In this document: positions 50,557 through 59,010 of the stretch, piece by piece
How positions within the stretch are numbered: position 1 is the stretch's first letter
How the letters are laid out: the number at the start of each line of letters is the position of its first letter
Assembly: GCF_003144535.1 (NCBI RefSeq)
Contig: NZ_PHFJ01000003.1
Coordinates: 124,001 to 188,000, forward strand
Direction of reading: 5' to 3'
Length of the DNA: 64,000 bases
DNA from: Proteus penneri
GTDB lineage: Bacteria > Pseudomonadota > Gammaproteobacteria > Enterobacterales > Enterobacteriaceae
The notes under the pieces: generated by a model
What the model was told of the DNA's origin: nothing
The model's database searches: none
The model's input: only the letters and a program-made list of their open reading frames with translations
Translations under genes and position numbers: made by a program

Positions 50557-52155
50557 ATGTTTAAGAACTTAAAACAACGTTATTTGCCAAACGTCTCTTT
50601 TAATATGTCACGTTTAAAAACAACCACATTAGTTTGGCTTATTACAGGCTCTTTAATCTTACTTCTTGCTCTAGCTTGTGTTTTATTCCTCTCTTCAGTT
50701 AATGATTATAAGAGAAATTTAAACACACTAAATAATATCTATCATGAACAATCACTATTAAATAATACTTGGGAAAATTTACTACAAACACGTAATACTT
50801 TAAATAGAGCCAGCTCTCGCCACTTATTAATTATAAATAAAATGGCTACAGCCAATACTGACATCTCTTCATTATTACAACAAACTAAAGAAAAACTTCA
50901 GCACGTTGAGAATGGATGGAAAAGTTTCAAGAATTTGCCTCATAACGTTAAAGATCAAAGTTATGTGCAACAATTAGAGCAAAAATATACTGAACTTAAT
51001 GCAGCACTCATTGAATTTTTAGCCTTCCTAGAACAAGGCAAAACATACGAGTATTTAAATCAACCAACACAAACCTATCAAGACAATTTTGAGCAAGCCT
51101 ATACTACCTATCATCAACAATTAGAAAACTACTACACAGCTTCATTGGATGAAGGTGAGTTATTGTACCAGAAAATTATTTATAGCTTAATCGTTATTTC
51201 AGTTTTAATAGTTATTTTTTCTTTCTTAGTCCAAGTTGTACTACGAAAAAACTTTATTTCACCTTTAAACGTAATAATGAAAAATATCGAAGATATTAGT
51301 AATGGAGAATTAACAACCGACGTCACAACAAAAGGTCTATATGAAATAAATATTCTCACTACCAATATTCAAAAAATGCGAGATCAGATAAAACGGATCG
51401 TCAATAATATCAATCACAGCTCAGGCCTTATTAATTCAGAATTAAGTGATATTGCTGTTATGAATAATAATCTTGCTATTCGTGTTGAACAACAATCAGC
51501 AGCCGTACTCGAAACTTCTGCAGGAATACGACAATTAAGTGTTACATCAAAACAGCATGCAGAAAATACACAAACATCATGTGAACTAGTCACAAAAACA
51601 GATACGATGATCCACCAAAGCAATGAAATGCTCGCTAACGTTGTTGAAAATATGCATGAGGTTGTCACGTTTTCCGAGCAAATTAATGATATTACTTCTA
51701 CGATCGACAATATCGCCTTTCAAACAAACCTATTGGCTTTAAATGCTGCCGTAGAAGCGGCAAGAGTGGGTGAACACGGAAAAGGTTTTGCTGTTGTTGC
51801 TAAAGAAGTAAGAGAATTATCCATTAGTTGTAATTTAGCATCAAAAGAGATAAAGATACTTGTCGCTAATTCAAGTAAAAAAATAAATCAGTGCTTTCAG
51901 CTAGCTGCTGACGCTAACGACAATATGGTAGATATTTCTAAGCACACTGAAAATATTAATGAAATGATCCACGATATTTCTATTTCTACAAATGAACAAA
52001 GTAATGGTATTGCTCAAATTGAAGATGCAATTAATCAATTAGATCAAACCACACAAGCTAACGCAACAATGACCCGAGAATTAGTCAGTTCATTAGATTC
52101 ATTGCAAACACAGTCAGATAGACTGAAGCAAGAACTAACTGTTTTTCATCAGTAA
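50557..52155 (+). CDS. Methyl-accepting chemotaxis protein
   Basis: Transmembrane chemoreceptor of 532 residues. Order: cytoplasmic N-terminus, helix 1 (about 27-50), periplasmic four-helix-bundle ligand domain (about 50-205), helix 2 (about 208-230), HAMP (about 232-285) and a coiled-coil signalling domain. The hairpin tip reads [20 protein letters not shown] near residue 388, then [15 protein letters not shown]. The next stretch, [11 protein letters not shown], departs from the usual AQRSAQAAKEIK. There is no NWETF-type CheR/CheB tether at the C-terminus (ends LTVFHQ). Ligand unknown. A sigma-28 promoter precedes it and a terminator follows. Confidence 0.92.
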   Translation: MFKNLKQRYLPNVSFNMSRLKTTTLVWLITGSLILLLALACVLFLSSVNDYKRNLNTLNNIYHEQSLLNNTWENLLQTRNTLNRASSRHLLIINKMATANTDISSLLQQTKEKLQHVENGWKSFKNLPHNVKDQSYVQQLEQKYTELNAALIEFLAFLEQGKTYEYLNQPTQTYQDNFEQAYTTYHQQLENYYTASLDEGELLYQKIIYSLIVISVLIVIFSFLVQVVLRKNFISPLNVIMKNIEDISNGELTTDVTTKGLYEINILTTNIQKMRDQIKRIVNNINHSSGLINSELSDIAVMNNNLAIRVEQQSAAVLETSAGIRQLSVTSKQHAENTQTSCELVTKTDTMIHQSNEMLANVVENMHEVVTFSEQINDITSTIDNIAFQTNLLALNAAVEAARVGEHGKGFAVVAKEVRELSISCNLASKEIKILVANSSKKINQCFQLAADANDNMVDISKHTENINEMIHDISISTNEQSNGIAQIEDAINQLDQTTQANATMTRELVSSLDSLQTQSDRLKQELTVFHQ

Positions 52156-52178
52156 GTGTTAAGTCAACCCACATCATA

Positions 52179-52206
52179 AAAGCTATCTTAATTTTAGGAT
52201 AGCTTT
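52179..52206. terminator. Terminator between chemoreceptor and ycdX
   Basis: AAAGCTATC, 10-nt loop, GATAGCTTT, then CTTATT. It lies between convergent genes and could act in both directions. Confidence 0.8.
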
Positions 52207-52229
52207 CTTATTACTTATTTAACCCAACA

Positions 52230-52967
52230 TTAAAAATGGCTAAATTCAGGGATCTCTTTTTTACCGTGTGATTTTAGAAAGTCTAACACTCTTCTTGGGG
52301 TTACATTTAATATGCGCTCTTGTGGAAAGTCTATTTGAGCTAATACTTTTAATACTCGATCAAATTTTCCCAACGAAGAAGCTATGTGTGAGTCAGAGCC
52401 TAATGCAATTAATCCTCCCGCATCACGTACTGCTTTCGCAATTTCTATACAGTTTTTCTCACTTCCTACTCTAGAATGAATAAATGATGAATTATTCATT
52501 TCTAAAGCAACGTTGTAAGTGGCAGCGGCTTTTGCAACTTCAGCAATTTCTATTGGATATTTTGGATTTCCAGGATGCGTAATCATTTGAACACAACCAC
52601 TTGCTATTGTTGCAATTATTGCTTTTGTATTATCAACTAGCCCTAATGAACCCATGACAGGATCGTGAAAACCAGCAAGCACAATATCTAATTTCTTGCT
52701 CATTTTCTCACTACAATCTGTTTCACCTTTAATATTTTTAATATTCGCTTCTATACCGTAAAGAATACCCACACCATCAATAATACGAGGGATCACCGGT
52801 AAGTTAGAAAAATGCCATTCATGAGGAGCATCATCCATATCTGGGCCATGATCAGTAATTGCAAATAATTGAATTCCCTGTTTTTTAGCTTGTTGGAAAT
52901 ATTCACTAACTGTACTGTAAGCATGTGTACTAGCAATAGTATGAGCATGTAAATCAACGGGATACAT
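52230..52967 (-). CDS. ycdX: PHP-domain phosphatase YcdX
   Basis: Trinuclear-metal PHP-family phosphatase, linked to swarming in E. coli. The ATG at 52967 ([18 protein letters not shown]) follows AAGGAG by six bases and gives 245 residues, the E. coli length. Metal-binding motifs are DLHAHT near residue 5, ITDHGPDM near residue 38, the glutamate in GIEANIK near residue 73, the histidine in AGFHDP near residue 101, THPGNPKYP near residue 131 and GSDSHIA near residue 192. Monocistronic. Confidence 0.94.
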   Translation of the reverse strand: MYPVDLHAHTIASTHAYSTVSEYFQQAKKQGIQLFAITDHGPDMDDAPHEWHFSNLPVIPRIIDGVGILYGIEANIKNIKGETDCSEKMSKKLDIVLAGFHDPVMGSLGLVDNTKAIIATIASGCVQMITHPGNPKYPIEIAEVAKAAATYNVALEMNNSSFIHSRVGSEKNCIEIAKAVRDAGGLIALGSDSHIASSLGKFDRVLKVLAQIDFPQERILNVTPRRVLDFLKSHGKKEIPEFSHF

Positions 52968-53281
52968 AAACAACTCCTTCCTAAAAACACCTTATGAATA
53001 TCAATAAGATAGTTTTTCTTAACTATAAGATCTACCTAAAATTAATTATCAATTCCAGTAAAGTACGTAATAACCAACAAACAAGATACTATCTACTTCA
53101 TTCTTTCTCACATTAGAAAGAAATGAAGATAAATTTTGATAAATATGCTTTAATCTTTAACATACTATTTAATATCAAATAGATAAATTTCACTTTAGTA
53201 CTATACACAAGAATTTTGAAAACACATTATATTATGTAATTTCGTTTTAAATCCGACTTTCAACTTTATAAAAGGTTATTT
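52968..53281. other. Intergenic region between ycdX and hicB-like gene
   Basis: About 310 bp separating two divergent genes. I looked specifically for a small HicA toxin gene (about 60 codons with a GSHH-type motif) upstream of the HicB-like gene and saw none on either strand. Confidence 0.5.
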
Positions 53282-53719
53282 ATGTTCAACTATCCAGCAA
53301 TCGCTCATTTTGATGAAGAAAGTGAAACTTACGAAATTACCTACCGTGATTTTGATAATATACACGCTGTTGCTTATACAGAAGATGATATTGAACTAGA
53401 AGCCTCTGATATTTTACATGTAGGTCTTGAAGAATTTATTGCGAGTAAATTGCCTATTCCTGCTCCATCTAAAGCGCAATCTGGTGATTTTATTGTCTAC
53501 TTACCTCTTATCAGCTGTTTAAAAATTGCATTACATAATGCGATGTTAGAAACAAAAACAAAAAAATCCGATCTTGCAAGAAAAATGAATTTAACGAGCG
53601 CACAAATAGAACGTTTACTTGAAATTAATCAAACCTCAAAAGTAGATAGCTTGGAGCAAGCACTTTATTTATTAGGTTATGCTATTTCAATCAGCGTTAA
53701 CAAAGATATTAAACAATAG
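53282..53719 (+). CDS. HicB family antitoxin-like protein, solitary
   Basis: Protein of 145 residues with the HicB layout: an N-terminal degenerate RNase H-like fold (FNYPAIAHFDEESETYEITYRDF, then a helix with EEFIASKLPIPAPSKA near residue 50), and a C-terminal DNA-binding helix-turn-helix (KSDLARKMNLTSAQIERLL near residue 100). HicB proteins normally neutralise the RNase HicA and repress their operon. No hicA is present on either side, so it is an orphan regulator or antitoxin. It has an AAAAGG ribosome site and a downstream terminator. Confidence 0.82.
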   Translation: MFNYPAIAHFDEESETYEITYRDFDNIHAVAYTEDDIELEASDILHVGLEEFIASKLPIPAPSKAQSGDFIVYLPLISCLKIALHNAMLETKTKKSDLARKMNLTSAQIERLLEINQTSKVDSLEQALYLLGYAISISVNKDIKQ

Positions 53720-53733
53720 TAATTAAAAATAAA

Positions 53734-53760
53734 AATGGCTCTAAATCGATTAGAGCCATT
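53734..53760. terminator. Terminator between hicB-like gene and lipase
   Basis: AATGGCTCTAA and TTAGAGCCATT form an 11-bp stem with a short loop. It lies between convergent genes. Confidence 0.75.
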
Positions 53761-53795
53761 CGTGCTAGATTATTTCACAACAAGTATGCAGGATA

Positions 53796-54659
53796 TTAAA
53801 GCCTTTTACTTGCCAAAAACTCTGCATGGTTTGTATAAATAGCAACAATATCTTCACCACGCCCCACTAACCCAGCAACCTGATTTACCATATCTAGATG
53901 ATCTTCGGCGTAATCATCTTTAACCAATTTACCTAACCGCATACTTGTACGACCTACCAAACCATCATTTTCACGCTCAGTAAAGAATGCATTTAATATT
54001 CGCATTGCTGCATGAGTAGGATCCAGTAAATTGCCTTTTTCACCAACAATCGAACCTTGGATATAACTACCAAATGAATAATAGTAGACGCCATTTACAA
54101 CTTCTTTCCCTTCACCACCACGAACGGCAGGTAATCCTTGTGGGTACTTTTTATTAAACTCAGTTACATTTTCAGTTGTTAATGCTTCCAATGCGGCAAC
54201 GGCATCTTGTGGGTTACTGCGATTACCTGAAAAGGTAGAGATTATAGTACCAATGGCTTTCATTACTGCATCAGCAATATATTCTGGCACGCTATCCTTA
54301 CGCACAATACGTCGTACCAAATCTGCAATCTCTGACCCATGGTTTACACCATTAATAGAAGTAACAGAAGCAATACTCTTTGCATGTTTTGCAGCAACAT
54401 AACGGCAAGCTAATGGACCTTGGCTATGGCCAATTAAATTTACTTTTTTTGCTTTCGTTTCTTTGAGAACTTTTTGCACAAATTCCCAAAGTTGTTCACC
54501 ACGAACTTCATTTGCGTTAAATGCCGAAAGAGATGCAGTGAAAACTTTATGGCCATTCTTTTCTAAGGCATCCGCAATACCATAAAAATAAGGATAACCG
54601 ACGACATCATCAAAACCAGATAAACCATGAACTAAAACAATTGGATATGTAGTTGACAT
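53796..54659 (-). CDS. Triacylglycerol lipase, Proteus type (family I.1)
   Basis: Secreted-type lipase, foldase-independent in Proteus, hydrolysing triglycerides. The ATG at 54659 (MSTTYPIVLVHGL) is spaced correctly from AAGGA; the ATG nine bases upstream sits directly on the ribosome site. The 287 residues match the P. mirabilis lipase length. The oxyanion loop is VHGLSG near residue 10, the nucleophile is Ser79 in GHSQG, and aspartate and histidine of the triad fall near residues 232 and 254 (NDGLVGR and EDHLDMVNQ). There is no signal peptide, as in the P. mirabilis enzyme, which uses an unusual route. The last ~130 residues resemble P. vulgaris lipase, from memory. Confidence 0.92.
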   Translation of the reverse strand: MSTTYPIVLVHGLSGFDDVVGYPYFYGIADALEKNGHKVFTASLSAFNANEVRGEQLWEFVQKVLKETKAKKVNLIGHSQGPLACRYVAAKHAKSIASVTSINGVNHGSEIADLVRRIVRKDSVPEYIADAVMKAIGTIISTFSGNRSNPQDAVAALEALTTENVTEFNKKYPQGLPAVRGGEGKEVVNGVYYYSFGSYIQGSIVGEKGNLLDPTHAAMRILNAFFTERENDGLVGRTSMRLGKLVKDDYAEDHLDMVNQVAGLVGRGEDIVAIYTNHAEFLASKRL

Positions 54660-54863
54660 ATTTTCCATTCCTTGGGCTTAAATTAATTTATTTAATTTGC
54701 TAAACATCCTATTAGCAATTTCTAGAACAATATTCAGAGTACAAAATTTAAAACATAATATTTGAAGTGCAAGATTATAGTAAATATCGATTTTTAATGC
54801 CTTAATTGTTTTTAAGTATTATTAGTATAATCTCTATTTTACGGTTGTAACGCACCATTTTAA

Positions 54864-54919
54864 TTTATTATTTATTATTTATTATTTATTATTTATTATT
54901 TATTATTTATTATTTATTA
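54864..54919. repeat. Eight perfect copies of a 7-bp tandem repeat
   Basis: TTTATTA occurs eight times without interruption (56 bp). It lies 205 bp upstream of the lipase start and about 90 bp past the map stop, in the 347-bp spacer that must contain the lipase promoter. Unit length is not a multiple of three, but no ORF crosses it. The rest of the spacer (54660-54863 and 54920-55006) is AT-rich without other recognisable elements. Confidence 0.97.
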
Positions 54920-55006
54920 GTAGCCACTTTAATTAAAAACTAAATCATTTTGAAACTATAAAGAATATTTTCTCTTAAAATGGCTATAAATATAAAAGAG
55001 TAACAA

Positions 55007-55783
55007 TTATGGTAATACTTCTTCAGGACGCAAAGTGAGTACTTCATACCCTGTTGCTGTTACTAAAATAGTATGTTCCGATTGAGCAGATAATTTTTTA
55101 TCTCTTGTCACAACTGTCCAACCATCTTTTTTGGTTTTTATTTTAGCACCGCCTTGATTTATCATTGGCTCAATAGTAAAAGTCATACCTTCTTTTAATT
55201 CAACACCTTGTCCTTTAATACCATAATGTAGTACTTGTGGTGCTTCATGCATCTCTCTTCCTATTCCATGCCCACAGTATTCTCTCACTACACTATATCC
55301 ATGACTCTGCGCAAAACTTTGAATAGCATGACCAATATCGCCTAATGTCGCACCTGGTTTTACTTCCTTAATACCTTCCCACATTGCTTGATACGTTATT
55401 TTTGCTAATTTGCGCGCAATAGGGGATGCATCTGGCATAATATACATTTTACTAGAGTCAGCAATAAATCCATTTTTTTCTAGTGTAATATCAACATTAA
55501 CAATATCTTTGCTTTTAAGGCGTTCATCTGCTTTTGGCACACCATGGCAAACAACTTCATTGATAGATGTATTTAGCACATACTCATAACCATATTGACC
55601 TTTACTTGCTGGTCTCGATTGGAGTTCATTGACAATAAAATCATCAACTTTATCGTTAATCTCTAGTGTAGAAACACCAGGTACAATAAAATCATCAAGC
55701 ATTGTAAAAACTTTTGCCAATAAACGTCCTGACTCACGCATTAATTCAATTTCGTCAGCTGTTTTAATCGTTATTTTTTCCAC
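55007..55783 (-). CDS. Type I methionine aminopeptidase, second copy
   Basis: Cytoplasmic dinuclear-metal peptidase that removes initiator methionine; 258 residues (E. coli Map 264). All five metal ligands are in place: aspartates in VNVDITLE (near residue 97) and FIADSSKMY (near 108), histidine in EYCGHGIGREMHE (near 171), and glutamates in FTIEPMIN (near 204) and SAQSEHTIL (near 235). The position is not that of the housekeeping map beside rpsB, so it is probably a paralogue. It lies 13 bp after a ParD-like gene and is cotranscribed with it. The ATG is preceded by AGAGGGAAGAAG. Confidence 0.9.
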   Translation of the reverse strand: MEKITIKTADEIELMRESGRLLAKVFTMLDDFIVPGVSTLEINDKVDDFIVNELQSRPASKGQYGYEYVLNTSINEVVCHGVPKADERLKSKDIVNVDITLEKNGFIADSSKMYIMPDASPIARKLAKITYQAMWEGIKEVKPGATLGDIGHAIQSFAQSHGYSVVREYCGHGIGREMHEAPQVLHYGIKGQGVELKEGMTFTIEPMINQGGAKIKTKKDGWTVVTRDKKLSAQSEHTILVTATGYEVLTLRPEEVLP

Positions 55784-55796
55784 TCTTCTTCCCTCT

Positions 55797-55994
55797 TTAT
55801 TCTACTTCTTGCTTGATGGCTTCTTTTTCTAGCATTTCATTGATAATCATTGGAAACGTTTTATCTGGATTTAATTCTGCTTGAATGCCAATTTTTATCC
55901 AAAACTCGGCTTGAGCATTAACAGAGCGTGACATCACATTACTTGCTTTTCGCAAGTACTCATGTAACTCATCAGAAATTTTTACAATACCCAC
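55797..55994 (-). CDS. ParD-like family protein
   Basis: Small protein related to ParD-like (PF11903-type) sequences, a ribbon-helix-helix-like group resembling antitoxins. The best start is a GTG at 55994 (VGIVKISDELHEYLRKAS) five bases after AAGGA, giving 65 residues; the ATG at 56027 has no ribosome site. The middle segment MSRSVNAQAEFWIKIGIQAE is the family core. The pairing with a Map paralogue, not with a ParE toxin, is the notable point. Function unknown. Confidence 0.8.
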   Translation of the reverse strand: MGIVKISDELHEYLRKASNVMSRSVNAQAEFWIKIGIQAELNPDKTFPMIINEMLEKEAIKQEVE

Positions 55995-56394
55995 ACCAAT
56001 CCTTATATACAGATCATAATAAAACATATGCGTTCTATAATAAAATCAAATTCTTCTTCTTTCAATTGCTATTCGATACCATCATAGGCATAAAATGCCT
56101 AAATTAAGAAAAAAGGAGAAACAGGAAAAAATAGAACCCAAAATGATAATATTGTCTTTTTTATTTCCATATAATTAATTATCTATGCTCATAAGTTCAT
56201 AATATTTGACTTCAAACTATCGGTCCTTATCAAAATAAAAGTTACTTAAAATTTATATTAGCATTTAATGCTAGTACACTTTTTCTAATTCCCTTTTTAA
56301 GTATACTTAGTCTCTAACAACTCCATCTTAACGCCTTCTATACATCATCACCATTCTCTTAATTAATTAATTATATAAACTTATAGGAGTTATC
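55995..56394. other. Intergenic region between ParD-like gene and NTPase
   Basis: About 400 bp between divergent genes, AT-rich. It should hold the promoters of the parD-like/map pair and of the NTPase. GGCATAAAATGCC near 56087 is a short palindrome of unclear meaning. No ORF supported. Confidence 0.4.
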
Positions 56395-56934
56395 ATGCCT
56401 GTAAAATCACATCGTATTATATTAACTGGAGGCCCCGGCTCTGGAAAAACCACACTAATAAATGAACTTGAAAATAGAGGTTATCTTTGTTCTTTAGAAG
56501 CAGGAAGAGCCATCATTCAAGACCAAATTGTAATTGAAGGAAATGCATTACCATGGGAAGATCCGAACGCTTTTGCACAAGCAATGTTAATTTGGGAGTT
56601 ACGGTCATGGCATGAAGCAAACAACAATAAAAGGCTTTATTTCTATGATAGAGGCCTCCCAGATATTGCAGGGTATTTACTACTATGTGGTTTAGCTATC
56701 CCAAAACACCTTAATAAGGCAATTAACTTATTTCGTTATTCCACAAATGTGTTTATAGCACCACCATGGGCCGAAATTTATACTCAAGATCAAGAAAGAA
56801 AACAAACAAAAAAAGAAGCAGAAGAAACCTATTTAGCTATGATAGCTGTTTATAAAAGATATAATTATAATTTAATAGAGCTACCTAAAATAGATATAAC
56901 TGATAGAGCTAATTTTATTATTAATAAAATATAA
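56395..56934 (+). CDS. AAA family NTPase (P-loop kinase-like)
   Basis: Soluble P-loop protein of 179 residues of the AAA_28/NadR kinase-like group. Walker A is LTGGPGSGKTTLINELE near residue 10. RLYFYDRGLPDIAGYL near residue 80 resembles the DRG motif of small-molecule kinases, and WAEIYTQDQERKQTKKEAEETY near residue 123 resembles the lid. So it could be a nucleoside, nicotinamide riboside-like or antibiotic-type kinase; the substrate is unknown. A strong TAGGAG ribosome site precedes the ATG, and a terminator follows at 57013. Confidence 0.82.
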   Translation: MPVKSHRIILTGGPGSGKTTLINELENRGYLCSLEAGRAIIQDQIVIEGNALPWEDPNAFAQAMLIWELRSWHEANNNKRLYFYDRGLPDIAGYLLLCGLAIPKHLNKAINLFRYSTNVFIAPPWAEIYTQDQERKQTKKEAEETYLAMIAVYKRYNYNLIELPKIDITDRANFIINKI

Positions 56935-57012
56935 TTTATCTCGATGTACTTTGGAAAGGTGAATTTTGACATAGTACATAACTAATTAATCATTTTTAGA
57001 TCCTAGGTAGTA

Positions 57013-57036
57013 AAAAGGCTACATCAGTAGCCTTTT
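57013..57036. terminator. Terminator between NTPase and ydcH
   Basis: AAAAGGCTAC, four-base loop ATCA, GTAGCCTTTT, then CTTT. It lies between convergent genes. Confidence 0.88.
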
Positions 57037-57098
57037 CTTTATAAATAAATTGTGTAATTTATATGATTTCTTAATCAAGAATAAATTATTTTTACTAC

Positions 57099-57320
57099 TT
57101 ACTCTTCTTTTGGTGGATTTTTGAGGATCTGATGAATTTTTTCTTTCAGTTTCAATTTTTGTTTTTTTAGCTCAACAACTTCTTCACCATAACCTCTTCT
57201 ATCTTTATGCTCTAATCTAACAATTCTATGGTCAAGTTCGTTATGTTGTTCAAATAGAGCACGAAAATCAGGATCAGTCTGACGAAGTTTTGAAATTAAA
57301 TCACGATATTCTGGAAACAT
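57099..57320 (-). CDS. ydcH: YdcH family protein (DUF465)
   Basis: Short helical-hairpin cytoplasmic protein of 73 residues (E. coli YdcH 74). It opens MFPEYRDLISKLRQTDPDF, then FEQHNELDHRIVRLEHKDRRG and VVELKKQKLKLKEKI, all characteristic. The coiled-coil character suggests a protein-binding or inner structural role; no function is proven. It has a normal ribosome site and is monocistronic. Confidence 0.92.
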   Translation of the reverse strand: MFPEYRDLISKLRQTDPDFRALFEQHNELDHRIVRLEHKDRRGYGEEVVELKKQKLKLKEKIHQILKNPPKEE

Positions 57321-57542
57321 AAAAAGTTACCTTCCTTATTAATTGTGAATTAAATACTCTTATAATATTTACTCAAACTGATTAGGCTGTCATTGGCTTT
57401 ATGTTAAAAATAAGACCAACATCAATTAATATTTTTATTTTTTGAAATAACTCATTATTCTTATATTTTACATTTTTAAACATAGTTATAAAATTCAACG
57501 CATAAAAGCACATAAAAAATATAAATATAACTAAGCTAAAAA
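57321..57542. other. AT-rich spacer upstream of ydcH
   Basis: Contains the presumed ydcH promoter. No gene or hairpin recognised. It is the first part of a ~1 kb stretch with no intact gene. Confidence 0.4.
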
Positions 57543-57790
57543 TTATAACATAATGAAAAACACGTGTTTATTTATCTCTTCAAGCCAAACATCATCATAT
57601 CCGTCTCTATTAATAATAAAATGATATCCCTCTGTTAAATAAAGATAATTTATTACTTCAAGTAGCCATTTTTCCAGATATTCCTCACAATAGGAAAATC
57701 AACTTATCGTTATCTACTAAGTATTGCCAAAAGAGAACATAGAGCCATCTATTCACATAGCAAAAAATAAGTAAATCCACGTAACATCAT
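57543..57790 (-). pseudogene. Decayed gene of unknown family, frameshifted
   Basis: Three overlapping open segments in different frames read like one protein. It starts at ATG 57790 (MMLRGFTYFLLCE, stop 57749), continues in another frame around 57750-57690 (RWLYVLFWQYLVDNDKLIF), then from 57698 to the stop at 57543 with EEYLEKWLLEVINYLYLTEG and DGYDDVWLEEINKHVFF. The last segment has 51 codons with a balanced, protein-like composition that chance AT-rich DNA rarely gives. I do not know the family; it could be a small cytoplasmic immunity-type protein. At least two frameshifts are needed. Confidence 0.45.
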
Positions 57791-57959
57791 ATGCCCACAG
57801 GGAATGAAAAAACATCAATTTGCCTTAAAACTAGACAAGATAAAGCATAAAAACACTTTTTTACTAAAAAAAGCATTTATTGTTAATTTATAAAATGAAA
57901 ATTCACTACATTTATATTGATCTCTAATAGTTTTTTATACCCATCTATTCGAGTCACTA

Positions 57960-57983
57960 AGCCCAATGCCGCCACATTGGGCT
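57960..57983 (+). terminator. Orphan terminator, possible small-RNA 3' end
   Basis: AGCCCAATG, six-base loop CCGCCA, CATTGGGCT, then five more T residues. It is a canonical + strand terminator but no + strand gene lies within 1 kb upstream (the nearest ends at 56934 and has its own terminator). A weak TATATT -10-like element near 57913 would give a transcript of about 65 nt. A small RNA is possible. The stretch on to 58335 holds nothing else recognisable. Confidence 0.6.
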
Positions 57984-58335
57984 TTTTTATTAGCAATGTT
58001 TATTAATATCATGCCTCATTATAACTAGCTTATATCTCTTTCACTTTACTCTAATACTTTTTTAAACAATTAAATCATTTGATTTTATGTAGCTTAATCA
58101 ATATCAACTACTGCATTAAGCAATTTTTTGATTTCATTTATATATCTTACTCTCTCTTTTTTAAGATATAAGAATATAATAAATAACTGACAGTAACAGT
58201 ACACCTTTCGTCATCTAAATAACAATATTTAGATAGTAATCCTACAAAAATAAAAACAGATAAAACGATAAACTCCAGCAACAAAAACCATAAAATAGCA
58301 ATGCCGACTCAATTCCCTCTTGTCGGCATTAGTAA

Positions 58336-58491
58336 TTATTTATTAGATAAAATATCTTGCTCTTGTAATTTAGAAAGAGCTAATTCTTTCATCCAATCTG
58401 CAAGTAATGGTACTGTTTTTATTGAATCCAATAAAGCACGTTCTTTTTTTGTTAAACGAATAACAATAACTTCTGTTTTCATTGTAGACAT
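58336..58491 (-). CDS. Small RHH-like protein, 51 aa
   Basis: The ATG at 58491 (MSTMKTEVIVIRLTKKERAL) follows GGGGAAA and gives 51 residues; an opening at 58530 is less likely. The beta-strand then helix-turn-helix-like pattern (VIVIRLTKKERALLDSIK, then LADWMKELALSKLQ) resembles plasmid-type ribbon-helix-helix or relaxosome accessory proteins. A hairpin AATGCCGAC/GTCGGCATT at 58300-58330 follows it and may be its terminator. No partner gene is visible. I cannot name it. Confidence 0.6.
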   Translation of the reverse strand: MSTMKTEVIVIRLTKKERALLDSIKTVPLLADWMKELALSKLQEQDILSNK

Positions 58492-58848
58492 AATATTTCC
58501 CCATTTGTAAAAAAGAAAATATTGACACAAAATAGTAACAGAACGGTCTGACTTACACGGTTTTACAAAATGATCATTTAACGATGACTAGCAATACATT
58601 ATGGTGGTATTTATTTAACTTGGCTTAATCATTCTATTTTTTATGTAAACGCTTTATTTAAGATTGCTCATCTTCATAATGAGATCCATACAAATATAAA
58701 TAAAGGTAAAAAAGTTAAAAGAAATTGCTAATATGCTGAAAAATATTACGTTAAGTCGTTGCGTGACCAGCAAATATGATCTATGACGATAGAATGGAAA
58801 CACCAACGAAACCAGCACCAACATCAAATCACACTGGATATTTAATCA
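58492..58848. other. Intergenic stretch before TnpB relic
   Basis: About 350 bp without an intact gene. One 38-codon open stretch (58770-58885, +) with proline/threonine-rich sequence overlaps the TnpB relic in another frame and is not called. Confidence 0.35.
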
Positions 58849-58959
58849 ATGTCCGCAACCAATCTGCTCCGGAAGCAGAAAGTCCTTTCTCGTAAGAAAA
58901 AAGGAAGTCTCAACAGGCCTAAAGCTCTGAAGGTTGCTAAACTCACAAGACTATGTGTT
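58849..58959 (+). pseudogene. TnpB (IS200/IS605 OrfB) fragment
   Basis: About 37 codons read LLRKQKVLSRKKKGSLNRPK and ALKVAKLTRL. This resembles the conserved basic stretch of TnpB nucleases (LQRxLSRKxKGSxNRxKAxxxVAKLH). Upstream DED motif I and downstream zinc-finger regions are absent, and the sequence leaves the family after LTRL. It therefore seems to be a small relic of an insertion sequence, supporting past mobility in this region. Confidence 0.5.
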
Positions 58960-59010
58960 ATAGATTATAAATTTCAGCCACTGTATCAAATATATTTAAT
59001 TCGTTATATT

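Noticed and set aside
58770-58885. Pro/Thr-rich 38-codon + strand frame
   Set aside because: Overlaps the TnpB relic in another frame and has no ribosome site or recognisable family.
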